A stretch of 64,000 bases of DNA from Hyphomonas sp. Its GTDB lineage: Bacteria; Pseudomonadota; Alphaproteobacteria; Caulobacterales; Hyphomonadaceae. A program made the translations under genes and the position numbers. Below the pieces are notes generated by a model. That model made no database searches and was not told where the DNA came from. It saw nothing but the letters and a program-made list of their open reading frames with translations. The stretch covers positions 62,001-126,000 of the forward strand of contig NZ_JALHLS010000010.1 in the NCBI RefSeq assembly GCF_022844445.1. The letters are read 5' to 3'. Below are positions 8,332 through 17,636 of the stretch, piece by piece. The stretch's first letter is position 1, and the number at the start of each line of letters is the position of its first letter.

Positions 8332-8982
8332 ATGACCCCTGAACTCGTTTCGCTCTTCACCGCAGCCTTCGTCACATTCTTCGTTCTGATCGATGCGCCG
8401 GGCGTCGCGCCGATCTTCGCGACGCTGACGGCGGGCACACCTGCCGCGCACCGGCGGAAGATGGCTTACAAGTCCGTTTTCGTCGCTTCGCTGATCATGC
8501 TGTTCTTTGCGTTCGGCGGCGCGTGGTTGCTGGACGCCATGCACATCTCGCTGGATGCGTTTCGGATGGCCGGCGGCGCGCTGCTGTTCCTGATCGCGCT
8601 GGACATGGTGTTCGAGAAGCGCACCGAGCGGCGTGAGAACCGGGCCGAAGAAGTCCTGGAAGAGCATAAGAACGATCCGCAGCCGGACGATATTTCCGTG
8701 TTCCCGATGGGCATTCCGATGATCGCCGGGCCGGGCTCGATTGCGACCGCGATGTTCTACATGTCAGAAGCGGCCGACTGGACAGAACAGGGCGTCGTAC
8801 TGGCGGCGATCGGCCTCAACCTCCTGATCACGCTGGTTGTTTTCCTTCTGGCCGGCCCCATCGTGCGCCTGATCGGGGCGAGCGTGGCGGGGGCCATCAC
8901 GCGTATCCTCGGCGTGATCCTCGCGGCCTTGTCGGCCCAGCTGCTGATCGATGGTATCCGGGGCGCCTTCAGCCTCGGTTAG
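8332..8982 (+). CDS. MarC family integral membrane protein
   Basis: Encodes 216 aa with six membrane helices: LFTAAFVTFFVLIDAPG, SVFVASLIMLFFAFGGAWLL, MAGGALLFLIALDMVF, then after a charged loop the conserved FPMGIPMIAGPGSIAT segment, and two more C-terminal helices. The FPxxxPxxAGPG motif is diagnostic for MarC (UPF0056). The family's role is uncertain; the earlier link to multiple antibiotic resistance was withdrawn for E. coli MarC. It is last in the flbT operon. Its TAG stop shares TTAG with the convergent gene's stop at 8979. Confidence 0.92.
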   Translation: MTPELVSLFTAAFVTFFVLIDAPGVAPIFATLTAGTPAAHRRKMAYKSVFVASLIMLFFAFGGAWLLDAMHISLDAFRMAGGALLFLIALDMVFEKRTERRENRAEEVLEEHKNDPQPDDISVFPMGIPMIAGPGSIATAMFYMSEAADWTEQGVVLAAIGLNLLITLVVFLLAGPIVRLIGASVAGAITRILGVILAALSAQLLIDGIRGAFSLG

Positions 8983-10319
8983 GTCGCGCCGATCAGTTCG
9001 GCCTTTGGCTTGCGCTTGGGGAAGTAGATCCGCACCGTCGAAAGCGTGACCCAGAAGAGCAGCATGCCGGCGGCAGTAAGGCTCATGATTTCCAGCACCA
9101 TCGAATTGTCCCAGCGCACGCCCGCATCGGCGACGCGCAAGGCCTCGGTGCCACGTTCCTTGACGAGGGCGACCGCCTGCATGCCACCTGCCTCGGCCAG
9201 CATGCGCGCGCGGCGCAGGTCCGTGCCGTCCTCGACATAGGACAGCAGGGTCAGCGCCGCGGTGGGGCTGGTCAGCGTGGCGATCTTGTCGATCTGCTCG
9301 AGGTCGGTTTCCAGCCGGATCAGGCCGGCAGGATCGATGGATTTCTCGAAGGCGTCGCGCACGCGGGCGCCGCGCACGTCGGTGGTCGCGAGATCCTTCA
9401 GAGCCGCTTCGAGGGCCGGGGTCAGCACCTCAGGGGGCACAGCGGCGCCGGTGCGCTCGTCGAGATAGGCAGTGAACTGCGGAGTCAACCGCTTGGAGCG
9501 GCTGGCGGATTTCACGATCGAAACGGCCCGGATGTTGGCATCTGACAAGCCATCGCTGATGCCCTGCTGGACAAGGCCGATGCCGGTAAGCTTGAAGACG
9601 ATGGCGTCGGACCAGTCGCCGCCGATCCAGCGCTGGGACATCGCGGCGAGGTCGCCATAGCTGCCGAGCAGGCGGAAGCGCCAATCGAGTTCCGGGCGTA
9701 TGCCGGCTTCCAGCACTTCGCCGATTTCCTTCTCTGGAGCCGGAACTTCCGCCGACGCGGCGCCCGTTTCTCCGGCGGCCGGCTCTGCGCCGGGCAGCGC
9801 TTCGGCTGCGGCAGGCGGAACCGGCGGGGCCTCGGGCGTGGGCGGTATGATCGGAATCTGCGGCAGGCCGATCTCGTATTCGATGGCGCGGGCAACGCTT
9901 TCCGGCATCTTCTGTAACGCGGCGCGGATCATGCGCTCGTCGGCGGTGCCCTTGGTTTCCGCCTCTGCGCGCGCGCGCACCTGCTTGCCGAGATCGTTGC
10001 CGAGCATCGCCGGGGCGGCGATCAGGTAGCCGCGCAGGGCATCAACGTCCTTTTCCTCAAGCGCGCGCTGAACCTTGTCCTGCCAGAAGGGGAGTTTGCG
10101 GCTCGCCTCTTTCGGCGAGAGATCCTCGAAGGCGTCGTCAATGCGATCCTTCGTCTGAATAATGGCGTCGATTGTAGGCTGTTCGGCCACGCCGACCCCG
10201 GCATAGGCCTGCTTGACGGTGTTTGCCCCAATCACCGGCAGGAGGATCAACAACGAGTTGAACATCACCGCCAGCATCCAGCCAGCCTGCTTGGTCGGTT
10301 GTTTGCGTTGTTTGGCCAT
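8979..10319 (-). CDS. Hypothetical two-anchor membrane protein
   Basis: Encodes 446 aa. After a basic start (MAKQRKQPTKQAG) comes one helix (WMLAVMFNSLLILLPVIGA), and a second lies near the C-terminus (EIMSLTAAGMLLFWVTLSTVRIYF), followed by a basic tail. The roughly 380 residues between are mostly helical and probably periplasmic, with a Pro/Ala-rich linker around residues 160-200 (PPTPEAPPVPPAAAEA). I do not recognise the family. Its stop shares four bases with the marC stop. No neighbour indicates a function. Confidence 0.75.
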   Translation of the reverse strand: MAKQRKQPTKQAGWMLAVMFNSLLILLPVIGANTVKQAYAGVGVAEQPTIDAIIQTKDRIDDAFEDLSPKEASRKLPFWQDKVQRALEEKDVDALRGYLIAAPAMLGNDLGKQVRARAEAETKGTADERMIRAALQKMPESVARAIEYEIGLPQIPIIPPTPEAPPVPPAAAEALPGAEPAAGETGAASAEVPAPEKEIGEVLEAGIRPELDWRFRLLGSYGDLAAMSQRWIGGDWSDAIVFKLTGIGLVQQGISDGLSDANIRAVSIVKSASRSKRLTPQFTAYLDERTGAAVPPEVLTPALEAALKDLATTDVRGARVRDAFEKSIDPAGLIRLETDLEQIDKIATLTSPTAALTLLSYVEDGTDLRRARMLAEAGGMQAVALVKERGTEALRVADAGVRWDNSMVLEIMSLTAAGMLLFWVTLSTVRIYFPKRKPKAELIGAT

Positions 10320-10434
10320 TCAGGTGGGGAAACCGTGGAAAGCGCAGCGGCGGGGGACGTGAGCCATAGAGACTGCCGGGGTCCCAAAGATCAAGTGCCG
10401 GTGTGCAACTTGCACTGCAGCGCGCGCCCTACTG

Positions 10435-10479
10435 CACCAAAAGGCTCGAATGTTTCGTGGAATTGTCGTATTTTTGGTG
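10435..10479 (+). promoter_or_regulatory. Spaced inverted repeat upstream of dksA
   Basis: CACCAAAA (10435-10442) and TTTTGGTG (10472-10479) form a perfect 8-bp inverted repeat separated by 29 nt in the 229-bp spacer before dksA. It could be a pair of operator half-sites or a weak RNA stem. No regulator is assigned. Confidence 0.25.
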
Positions 10480-10548
10480 TAAGAACTTGATTATGTTGGA
10501 AATAAGTTAACAGCGCACGCAATTGCGCCGAATCGAGGGTCGATCTAT

Positions 10549-10995
10549 ATGGCACGGAAACGCGTGAAGGAGCCTGCGGTGAGCATCGATCTTTCAGACG
10601 ACTATCGTCCCACTGAAGACGAAGAGTTCATGAATGAACGCCAGCGCGCCTATTTCCGGCGGCTGCTGGAAGAATGGAAAGCCGACATCCTCAACGGCGC
10701 CAAACAGACCATCCACAATCTCCAGGACGAATCGGGCTCGCTGCCGGACATTGTCGACCGCGCTTCCGCCGAGAGCGACAAGGCCCTTGAGCTGCGCACC
10801 AGGGACCGCCAGCGCAAGCTGATCTCCAAGATCGACTCGGCCCTGCGGCGCATCGAGGACGGCACCTACGGCTATTGTGAAGCGACCGGCGAGCCGATCG
10901 GCCTGCGCCGCCTCGAAGCGCGCCCGACCGCCACGCTGAGCCTTGAGGCTCAGGAGCGGCACGAGCGCAAGGAACGCACGCTGCGCGACGACTAG
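10549..10995 (+). CDS. dksA: RNA polymerase-binding transcription factor DksA
   Basis: Encodes 148 aa. The coiled coil carries the tip residues needed to act in the RNA polymerase secondary channel (LPDIVDRAS; Asp67, Asp70 and Ala72 match the E. coli tip). In the C-terminal globule only one of the four zinc cysteines remains: Cys110 in YGYCEATGEPIGLRRLEARP; the other three positions are replaced. This fits zinc-free or cysteine-poor DksA proteins known in alphaproteobacteria. With ppGpp it would tune rRNA and amino-acid promoters. The start follows a long AT-rich leader. A very strong terminator follows at 11017, so it is monocistronic. Confidence 0.94.
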   Translation: MARKRVKEPAVSIDLSDDYRPTEDEEFMNERQRAYFRRLLEEWKADILNGAKQTIHNLQDESGSLPDIVDRASAESDKALELRTRDRQRKLISKIDSALRRIEDGTYGYCEATGEPIGLRRLEARPTATLSLEAQERHERKERTLRDD

Positions 10996-11016
10996 GCACG
11001 GCTGGCCCTAAACCTG

Positions 11017-11053
11017 AAAGGCGGCGCTCCTTGGAAGGAGCGCCGCCTTTTTT
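11017..11053 (+). terminator. Rho-independent terminator of dksA
   Basis: A perfect 16-bp stem (AAAGGCGGCGCTCCTT with AAGGAGCGCCGCCTTT, 11017-11032 with 11035-11050) with a GG apex, followed by a T-run. It lies 22 nt after the dksA stop. Confidence 0.95.
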
Positions 11054-11235
11054 ATTTCTACCACTCACCCAAACGCCTTGGCGGAACTCTCAAGGTTTCC
11101 CCTTCAGCAATGAAGACACAATGCGCCCAACTTCCGAATCGCGCCTTACCAAGCCCTGACCGGCGAGTTAAATTCGCCGGAATAAGCTGAATCCACAGGG
11201 CGCTGGGCTTAACACCCTCCGGCGGTGCGATTTCC

Positions 11236-11251
11236 CTAACGGGTCGTTAAC
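11236..11251 (+). promoter_or_regulatory. Candidate CtrA binding site upstream of fliM
   Basis: CTAA-N7-TTAAC at 11236-11251 differs by one base from the CtrA consensus TTAA-N7-TTAAC. It ends 23 nt before the fliM ATG. In Caulobacter the early flagellar operons, including the one with fliM, are CtrA targets, and the CtrA-activating kinase gene cckA is in this window. Binding itself is inferred. Confidence 0.5.
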
Positions 11252-11274
11252 CGGATCCGGGCGATTAAGGGGGG

Positions 11275-12357
11275 ATGACCCGGAACTCTGCCGCGCCCCG
11301 ACCTGCGCCGGCGCTGCCAGACAGCGCTGATGACGGCTGGGACATGCCGCCCCGCCGGCAGGGGCAGGTGATGGCGGACATGCCGCGTAGTTTCGAGGCG
11401 GCCGAACCGGACAGACCCCTGATGACCGCACGCGGATTGCTGAGCCCCGCCGAGATTGAAGCGCTTCTGCGTCCGGACTTGTCCGACCTGCCGCCGGAGC
11501 CTGCGCCGATAGCGACGGCGGCGCGGCCGGTCGCGGAATTCGGCGCGCCGGTTCAGCAGCGCCAGGAGGACCATGATTCAGCCCGCCGGTTGGCCGCGCG
11601 CCTGTCGATGGCGATGCGCGAAAGCTGCGGTCTGCCGATTGCGGCGGTGGTCACCGGGATCGGGCGCGGGCCGTTCGATGCGGCGGTGCGCCAGTCAGAC
11701 GAGGACCGCGGCCAGGCGATTGCCTGCTTTGCGACACGCGAAGGTGATATCGGCGCGATGCTGGTGCTGTCGCCGGGATTGGCTCAGCTGCTGATAGAAA
11801 CGGCTTGCGGCGCGCGTGAGCGGGGCGGCGGCGCGCGGCCCCTGAGCCCGATTGATCTGGCGCTGCTGGATGCGCTCGTGCGCCCGCTGGCGCAGGGCGT
11901 GGCGGCGGATCTGAGCTTCTCCGGCCTTGAGACCGAGCTTGCGTTCGCAGCCGCGATTGCGCCGCCGAGCGAGGCATTGGTCACCGAATTCTCGATGCGC
12001 GTGCAGACGGAGACCTTCCGTGCACAGCTGATCGTTGCCGGCGCTATTGCCTCGCCCGCCAAGCCCGAGGCTGGACAGGGGCCGGTGACGGCCAACACGC
12101 ATCCGGCGCAGGGCGCCCTGTCGGCAACGCTGACCGTGCGGGTGGCGAGCCTGGCTGTGCCGCTGTCGAAGCTTTCCGGCCTGAAGCCTGGTGCCACACT
12201 GTTGCTGGGCGTGCCGGCGGATCAGCCGGTCGAACTCATCTCCGGCGGGGAGGGCGGTGTGCTCGCCGCCGAAGCCGAGATCGGACGCCGGGGCGGGCGC
12301 ATTGCGCTGCGCATTACGCGGCGCGGCCGGGCGCTGGGCCCGCTCAGCCGGGCTTAG
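11275..12357 (+). CDS. fliM: Flagellar motor switch protein FliM-like
   Basis: Encodes 360 aa. It contains the CheY-binding-type motif LLSPAEIEALL (about residues 55-65), a middle domain, and a C-terminal SpoA domain (VASLAVPLSKLSGLKPGATLLL, then Gly-rich turns), which is the FliM/FliN fold of the cytoplasmic C-ring. In most FliM proteins the LSxxEIDALL motif is at the very N-terminus. An ATG at 11422 (MTARGLLSPAE) would restore that and give 311 aa, so the first 49 Pro-rich residues may not be real. AAGG lies just before 11275. The gene is isolated from other switch genes. Its end overlaps the convergent YceI gene by 14 nt. Confidence 0.8.
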   Translation: MTRNSAAPRPAPALPDSADDGWDMPPRRQGQVMADMPRSFEAAEPDRPLMTARGLLSPAEIEALLRPDLSDLPPEPAPIATAARPVAEFGAPVQQRQEDHDSARRLAARLSMAMRESCGLPIAAVVTGIGRGPFDAAVRQSDEDRGQAIACFATREGDIGAMLVLSPGLAQLLIETACGARERGGGARPLSPIDLALLDALVRPLAQGVAADLSFSGLETELAFAAAIAPPSEALVTEFSMRVQTETFRAQLIVAGAIASPAKPEAGQGPVTANTHPAQGALSATLTVRVASLAVPLSKLSGLKPGATLLLGVPADQPVELISGGEGGVLAAEAEIGRRGGRIALRITRRGRALGPLSRA

Positions 12358-12988
12358 CTTTCACGAATTCTGCTTCAATCTGGATTTCGACCTCGTCCGC
12401 CAGCAGGCCGGAGAACCTGTCGACGCCGAACGCCGCGCGGCTGATCGGCAGCACGGCCGAAAAGCCGACGACGTCCGCGCCGCGCAACCGGTCATAGCCG
12501 CTGCCGTTCAGCTTTGCCTTGAGGATCACTGCCTGCGTCTTGCCCTTCAGGGTCAGGTCGCCGCTGATGTCGGCCTCGTTCTCGCCGGTGATCTTGAGGC
12601 CATAGGTCTTGAAGCTTGCCTGCGGGAAGGCAGCGGCATCGAACCAGTCCGGACCCATCAATTCGGCGGCGAACTCGGGGTTGGCGATGTTCAGCGAGGT
12701 CATGTCGACCACCGCGGTGACGGTTGCCGATTCCGGGGCGGCGGGGTCGCCGGTCAGGCTCGCCTCGAAACGCTCGAAGCGGCCAACATAGGTCGAGTAG
12801 CCGAGATGATTGATCCGGAAGAAGAGCGAGGCGTGGGCCGGATCGAGCTTGTAGTCGCCCGCCGGCACGCTCGCTGGGGAGGCTTGCACATCGGGCTTCA
12901 GGAAGGTCGCGGCCAGCGAGTTGCAGCTGGCCAGCGACATCAGCGGCAGCAGGAGGCCTAGCAGGGCCGCCTTCCGCCCCGGGGTCAT
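12344..12988 (-). CDS. YceI family lipoprotein
   Basis: Encodes about 214 aa. It starts with a lipoprotein signal whose lipobox is LMSLASC. The YceI lipocalin-like domain follows: YKLDPAHASLFFRINHLGYSTYVGRF, VDMTSLNIANPEF, ISGDLTLKGKTQAV and a C-terminal EVEIQIEAEF. YceI proteins bind isoprenoid-like lipids, and the ligand here is unknown. The ATG at 12988 is 5 nt after the DUF885 gene's stop, so the two lipoproteins form one operon. An upstream ATG at 13018 would overlap that gene. Confidence 0.88.
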   Translation of the reverse strand: MTPGRKAALLGLLLPLMSLASCNSLAATFLKPDVQASPASVPAGDYKLDPAHASLFFRINHLGYSTYVGRFERFEASLTGDPAAPESATVTAVVDMTSLNIANPEFAAELMGPDWFDAAAFPQASFKTYGLKITGENEADISGDLTLKGKTQAVILKAKLNGSGYDRLRGADVVGFSAVLPISRAAFGVDRFSGLLADEVEIQIEAEFVKAKPG

Positions 12989-12993
12989 GAGTT

Positions 12994-14880
12994 TTACGCT
13001 TTCTTGCTCTCGAGCCATGCGTCTACCGTCTCCTCGAGCACCGCAAGGGGCACGGCGCCGTCTCTCAATACAATGTCATGGAACTCCCGGATGTCGAACT
13101 GGTCGCCCAGCTGGGTACGGGCGCGTTCGCGCAGCTCGACGATCTTGAGCATGCCGATCTTGTAAGCGGTCGCCTGGCCCGGCATCACGATGTAGCGGTC
13201 GATGGCCTTCTCGCAGTCACCTTGCGGGTTCGGCGTGTTGTCCATGAGGTACTGCACGGCCTGTTCGCGCGTCCATTTCTTGCTATGGATGCCGGTATCG
13301 ACGACGAGGCGCGCGGCGCGCCAGATCTCCATGGCGAGCCGGCCAAAGTCCGAGTACGGATCTGAATAATAGCCGAGCTCTTTCGGTACGAGTTCCGAAT
13401 ACAGGCCCCAGCCTTCAGAGTAAGCGGTGTAGCCGCCATACTTGCGGAAGCTCGGGATGCCTTCCAGTTCCTGCGCGATAGCGATCTGCATGTGGTGGCC
13501 GGGAATGCCTTCGTGGAAGGCGAGTGCTTCCAGCTGGTAGGTCGGCATGTCGGCCATGCTGTAGAGGTTGGCGTAGTAGATGCCCGGGCGGCTGCCATCC
13601 GGCGCGGGGCGCGAATAGAAGGCCTTGCCGGCGGATTTCTCGCGGAAGGCTTCGACGGCCTTCACTTCCATGTCGGCTTTCGGGAAAGTGTTGAACAGTT
13701 TCGGCAGATCAGCCTTCATGGTCTCGATCGCGGCGACCGCTTCGGCGAGATACTCTGCTTTGCCTTCCTCGGTTTCGGGTTTGTAGAATTGCGGATCGGT
13801 GCGCATGAACTCGAAGAATTCCTGCAGCGTGCCGGTGAACCCGACCTGGGTCATAATCGACTGCATTTCGCCGTGGATGCGCGCAATCTCGTCGAGACCG
13901 ATCTGGTGGATTTCATCCGCCGTCAGACTGGTTGTCGTCATCTGAGCAAGGCGGGTGTTGTAATAGGCGCCGCCATCCGGCAGCTTCCACACGCCGTCCT
14001 CGCTGGTGGCAACGGATTGCTGGCGGGTGAGTTCGGCGATGGCTGCCTCATAGGCCGGGCCGACGGCAGTTTTCAGAGCGCGGGCAGCGCGGGCGGTCAG
14101 ATCGGCGGCGGCTTCTTCGGTGATCGTGCTGTTGTCGGCAAGCGCAGTGACCTTGCCCCGGATGTCGGCCATCAGCGGGCTGTCATCGGTACCATCGCCG
14201 GTGCCGGTGAAGGGATAGCCGGTGATCACGCCCTGCGAGTCCGTCAGGACATAATCATAGACGAACGCGGGCGGTTGGATGCCCTTGTCCGCGGCTTCCT
14301 TCGCGTTGGCCACGTTCTGGCCGAGATAGGCCGGCACGCCGTGCAGGCGCGAGATGTAGGCCTCGGCGTCGGAGGCGCTGGTCACCTTGTGCTGGTTGAT
14401 CAGGAAGGCCGGGATACCGGACTGGACGCCGAACATCTGGTTGAACGTGTAGTTGTGTCCCCGGTAGGGGAAGGAGGCTTCGGCCAGCTCCAGCTGGTAT
14501 TCCGCCAGTCGCCAGGACAGCTGGGTCTGGTGGTCCAGCTTGTCGAAGTCGAAGTTCGCTTTCATCTCAGCCACTTCGGCGCGCTGGATTTCCAGTTCGG
14601 CCAGCTCGAATGCTTCGGACGCGTCGGTCCACTCGCCGTAGCGGTCCTTGATGCCCAGGTAGGTCTGGCGCATCGGATCGCGGGCCACGGCCTCGTCGAA
14701 TTTCGTCTCGAACCAGTGGTTCAGGCGCACCGATTCGGCGGCGATGGCCTCCTGCGAATAAGCGGCGACCGGTGTCTCGGCGCGGGGCGAGGTGCCGCAG
14801 GCAGCCACTGTTCCCAGGAGAGCGAGCGCGAAGGCGGAGCGCATTATCGTCATGAGCCGAATCCTGTTCTGGTTGGGCAA
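12994..14880 (-). CDS. DUF885 lipoprotein, putative metallopeptidase
   Basis: Encodes up to 628 aa. The real start is probably 14853 (MTIMRSAFALALLG), giving a lipoprotein signal with lipobox TVAAC. The DUF885 domain fills the rest and carries the metal-site motif HEGIPGHHMQ near residue 455, preceded by YQLEALAFHE. It also has the conserved GGYTAYSEGWGLYSE segment in which the Glu is probably a metal ligand. The fold is related to M3/M32-like helical metallopeptidases, but the substrate is unknown. It is expected to be anchored in the envelope. It is followed by the YceI gene and is divergent from cckA. Confidence 0.9.
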   Translation of the reverse strand: MPNQNRIRLMTIMRSAFALALLGTVAACGTSPRAETPVAAYSQEAIAAESVRLNHWFETKFDEAVARDPMRQTYLGIKDRYGEWTDASEAFELAELEIQRAEVAEMKANFDFDKLDHQTQLSWRLAEYQLELAEASFPYRGHNYTFNQMFGVQSGIPAFLINQHKVTSASDAEAYISRLHGVPAYLGQNVANAKEAADKGIQPPAFVYDYVLTDSQGVITGYPFTGTGDGTDDSPLMADIRGKVTALADNSTITEEAAADLTARAARALKTAVGPAYEAAIAELTRQQSVATSEDGVWKLPDGGAYYNTRLAQMTTTSLTADEIHQIGLDEIARIHGEMQSIMTQVGFTGTLQEFFEFMRTDPQFYKPETEEGKAEYLAEAVAAIETMKADLPKLFNTFPKADMEVKAVEAFREKSAGKAFYSRPAPDGSRPGIYYANLYSMADMPTYQLEALAFHEGIPGHHMQIAIAQELEGIPSFRKYGGYTAYSEGWGLYSELVPKELGYYSDPYSDFGRLAMEIWRAARLVVDTGIHSKKWTREQAVQYLMDNTPNPQGDCEKAIDRYIVMPGQATAYKIGMLKIVELRERARTQLGDQFDIREFHDIVLRDGAVPLAVLEETVDAWLESKKA

Positions 14881-15029
14881 TTGTTTGAGCTTGTCTTAAC
14901 GGTATTTTCGGATTCGTTAACCTTTGACGTGCGAGAACGAAGTAACCATGAAAATACCGTGCGCGGATGCCTGTCTGCGCCGGGAAAGTCGCGCTTCCGG
15001 CGGCAGGCCGGGTGAATTGGCGGTAGAAA

Positions 15030-17636
15030 ATGAAAAAAGACAACGAAACCCTTGATCTGGCGCAAATCCTCGGGACCAGCGAGGACGCGGAAGGAACGAC
15101 CAGCGGACTGGCAGGTCGCAAGGTAGACCTGCTGCAGCTGGGCTTCTGGGCCTGTCTGCTCCTGTCGATTGCTGCCGCAAGCGTATCGCTCGTGCGCCCG
15201 CATGCGTCGGGGGCCACAGGGTCGATCCTGCTGATCACCATGGCGTCCGGCGGTCTCGTTTTCCTCCTGTGGACCGTACGCGGCGCCGGTCGGTTCATCG
15301 GCCTGTTCCCGGAGAAGGGCGCTGCGGCCCGCATCGCCAATGCCGGCGCACCGCGTTTCCCGTGGATTGATGCGCTGGAAGAAGCCGTCCTCGTCACCGA
15401 TCCGGGCGGCGCCCCGGTGGCGGCCAATGACGCCTATGGCGAGCTGGCCTCGCAGACGCTGATCACGGGGCCGAGCGAATCGGGCCCGGTCACCGTCGAC
15501 CGCCTGTTCGGCGCCATCCACGGCCTCACCGCCCCGATCTACCGCCTCTCCAAGGCGGCCAAGGCCGGCATCCGTCGCCGTGAGCTCCTGCCGATGGTGA
15601 CGCTCGGCCCGGAACAGGTGCCGGCACAGTTCGAAGTCACCGTCGCCCCCCTGCCGCGCGGGCGCGTGCTGTGGCGCATCCGCCGCATCGCCGGCCAGCT
15701 CGAAGCGACCGGCGCGGCCGACATGAAATCGCTATACGTCGAAGACGCGCCAATGGGCTTCTTCGCGGCCCGTCCGGACGGCACGATTACCTACGCGAAC
15801 AATTTCCTGCGCGAGATGCTTGGCCTGCCCGAAACGGCCAAGAATGTGCGCCTCGACGACATCATGCGCCCCGAATTCGTCAAGATGCTCGGCCGTGACC
15901 GCAAGACAGGCGCGCCCGGCCGGGCCGACATCCAGCTGCGCGCGCGCGACGGCGTCGAGCTGCCAGTGACGGCGATCACGACCTGGTCCGGCAAGGGCCC
16001 AGACGCCAATGGCCGCACGATCCTGCTGCCGAGCCCGCAAGTGCTCAACGGGGAGGGCGACCGCTTCGCCCTTCAGGGCGCCTCGCGCCCGGTGCGCCCG
16101 GACGGCGACCCGATGTTCGATGATGCACCCTTTGGCGCGGTGCGCCTCGACGGCGACCGTGTGGACGGCGCGATCATCCTCGATGCCAACCGCGCGCTCA
16201 TGGAACTGACCGGTGGGCGTGCGACGCCCGGCTCGCGTTTCTCCGACCTGTTCGAGTCCGACGAGGAAGGCCCCGACGCGGTGGCCCAGGCGCTGATTCA
16301 TGCCGTCGACAAGCCGGTGGCGCTGAAGCTCGCCGGCGCCGTCAGCGAAGACAAGGTCAAGCATGCCAATGTGTTTGTCACGCTGAACGCCAATGGCCGG
16401 CCTTCGGTGGCCTATGTCGTCGACATCTCCGAGCACCGCTTGCTTGAGCACCGGCTTGCGCATGGCGAAAAGATGCAGGCTATCGGCAACATCGCCGGCC
16501 GCATCGCGCACGAGATCAACAACATGCTGCAGGTGACCAGCGGCAACTGCGAATTCCTGATGAACCGCCACCCGATCGGCGATCCGTCCTATGACAACCT
16601 GAAGGCCATCCACGAGTCGACCGTGCGGTCGGCGGATCTGGTGCGCGGCCTTCTCGCCTATGCGCGCGAGCAGACGTTCAAGCGCGAAGTGTTCAACACG
16701 ACCGACTTCCTCACGCACTTCTCGCTGCTGCTGCGCGGCGCGGTCGACGAGCGCATCACCTTCGAGGTCAACCATGGCCGCGATGTTCCGTGGATCCGCG
16801 CCGATAAGGGCCAGCTGGAAACCGCAATCATCAACCTCGTCACCAATGCGCGCGATGCGATGCTGTCACACCGCGATGGCGGCAAGCTGACGATCCGCAC
16901 GAGCCGCTCGACGGGCCGCGATGCGCGCGCCAAGGGCTTCGACTATGTCGAGGACGGCGAATACCTGCTGATCGAGGTGGAGGACACCGGCGGCGGAATT
17001 CCGAAGGAACTGAAGGACAAGATCTTCCATCCGTTCTTCACGACCAAGGAAAAGGGCAGCGGCACTGGCCTCGGCCTCGCGACTGTGTTCGGCATCATCA
17101 AGCAGTCCGGCGGGTACATCGAGCCGGTCTCCGCGATCGGCAAAGGGACCAATTTCCACGTCTACCTGCCAGCCCTTCCGGCAGCGGAAATTCCGCAGGC
17201 GGTTGATCCGGCGATCGAGCAGCGCGCTGCGCAGCGACCTGTCGATCTGTCGGGCCGCGGCCGCATTCTTGTCATCGAGGACGAAGCCGGCGTGCGCGAC
17301 ATTGCCGTCTCGGTGCTGCGTTCGCGCGGCTATGAGGTGGAGGAAGCCGAGGACGGCGAGGAGGCGCTGGAAATCATCAACGCCAAGCCGGGCCATTTCG
17401 ACCTGGTGATCTCGGACGTCGTCATGCCGGGCATGAACGGCCCGACGCTGATCAAGCAGGCGCGCGAGAAGCTCGCCCATGCCCGCGTTATCTTCATCTC
17501 CGGCTATGCCGAACAGGAACTCGCCAAGCAGCTCGACGACCGCGCGGTCTCGTTCCTGCCGAAGCCATTCTCGGTTCGTCAGCTCTCGGAGCTTGTGAAG
17601 CGCGAGATCGGCACCCCGCAACAGGCGGCCGCCTAG
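15030..17636 (+). CDS. cckA: Cell-cycle hybrid histidine kinase CckA
   Basis: Encodes 868 aa. Two N-terminal membrane helices (about 36-55 and 64-83) precede PAS-like regions (about 110-220, 235-330 and 365-470). The HisKA has its H-box at IAHEINN with His494. The HATPase carries N-box [11 protein letters not shown]1 DTGGGI and G2 GTGLGLATV, and a receiver domain has Asp796 ([11 protein letters not shown]) and Lys in LPKPF. The segment after the H-box ([13 protein letters not shown], then [14 protein letters not shown]) is characteristic of CckA. In Caulobacter CckA phosphorylates CtrA through ChpT to control replication, division and motility. Most CckA H-boxes read HDFNN; here it is HEINN. 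The 176-bp upstream spacer holds two GTTAAC-like half-sites. Confidence 0.93.
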   Translation: MKKDNETLDLAQILGTSEDAEGTTSGLAGRKVDLLQLGFWACLLLSIAAASVSLVRPHASGATGSILLITMASGGLVFLLWTVRGAGRFIGLFPEKGAAARIANAGAPRFPWIDALEEAVLVTDPGGAPVAANDAYGELASQTLITGPSESGPVTVDRLFGAIHGLTAPIYRLSKAAKAGIRRRELLPMVTLGPEQVPAQFEVTVAPLPRGRVLWRIRRIAGQLEATGAADMKSLYVEDAPMGFFAARPDGTITYANNFLREMLGLPETAKNVRLDDIMRPEFVKMLGRDRKTGAPGRADIQLRARDGVELPVTAITTWSGKGPDANGRTILLPSPQVLNGEGDRFALQGASRPVRPDGDPMFDDAPFGAVRLDGDRVDGAIILDANRALMELTGGRATPGSRFSDLFESDEEGPDAVAQALIHAVDKPVALKLAGAVSEDKVKHANVFVTLNANGRPSVAYVVDISEHRLLEHRLAHGEKMQAIGNIAGRIAHEINNMLQVTSGNCEFLMNRHPIGDPSYDNLKAIHESTVRSADLVRGLLAYAREQTFKREVFNTTDFLTHFSLLLRGAVDERITFEVNHGRDVPWIRADKGQLETAIINLVTNARDAMLSHRDGGKLTIRTSRSTGRDARAKGFDYVEDGEYLLIEVEDTGGGIPKELKDKIFHPFFTTKEKGSGTGLGLATVFGIIKQSGGYIEPVSAIGKGTNFHVYLPALPAAEIPQAVDPAIEQRAAQRPVDLSGRGRILVIEDEAGVRDIAVSVLRSRGYEVEEAEDGEEALEIINAKPGHFDLVISDVVMPGMNGPTLIKQAREKLAHARVIFISGYAEQELAKQLDDRAVSFLPKPFSVRQLSELVKREIGTPQQAAA

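Noticed and set aside
13492-15015. 507-codon plus-strand frame
   Set aside because: Antisense to the DUF885 gene, which has a lipobox and HExxPGHH motif. The plus frame has no motif and is typical of high-GC mirror frames.
14881-15029. CtrA box before cckA
   Set aside because: Only isolated GTTAAC-like half-sites 17 nt apart were seen; the N7 spacing of a real box is absent.
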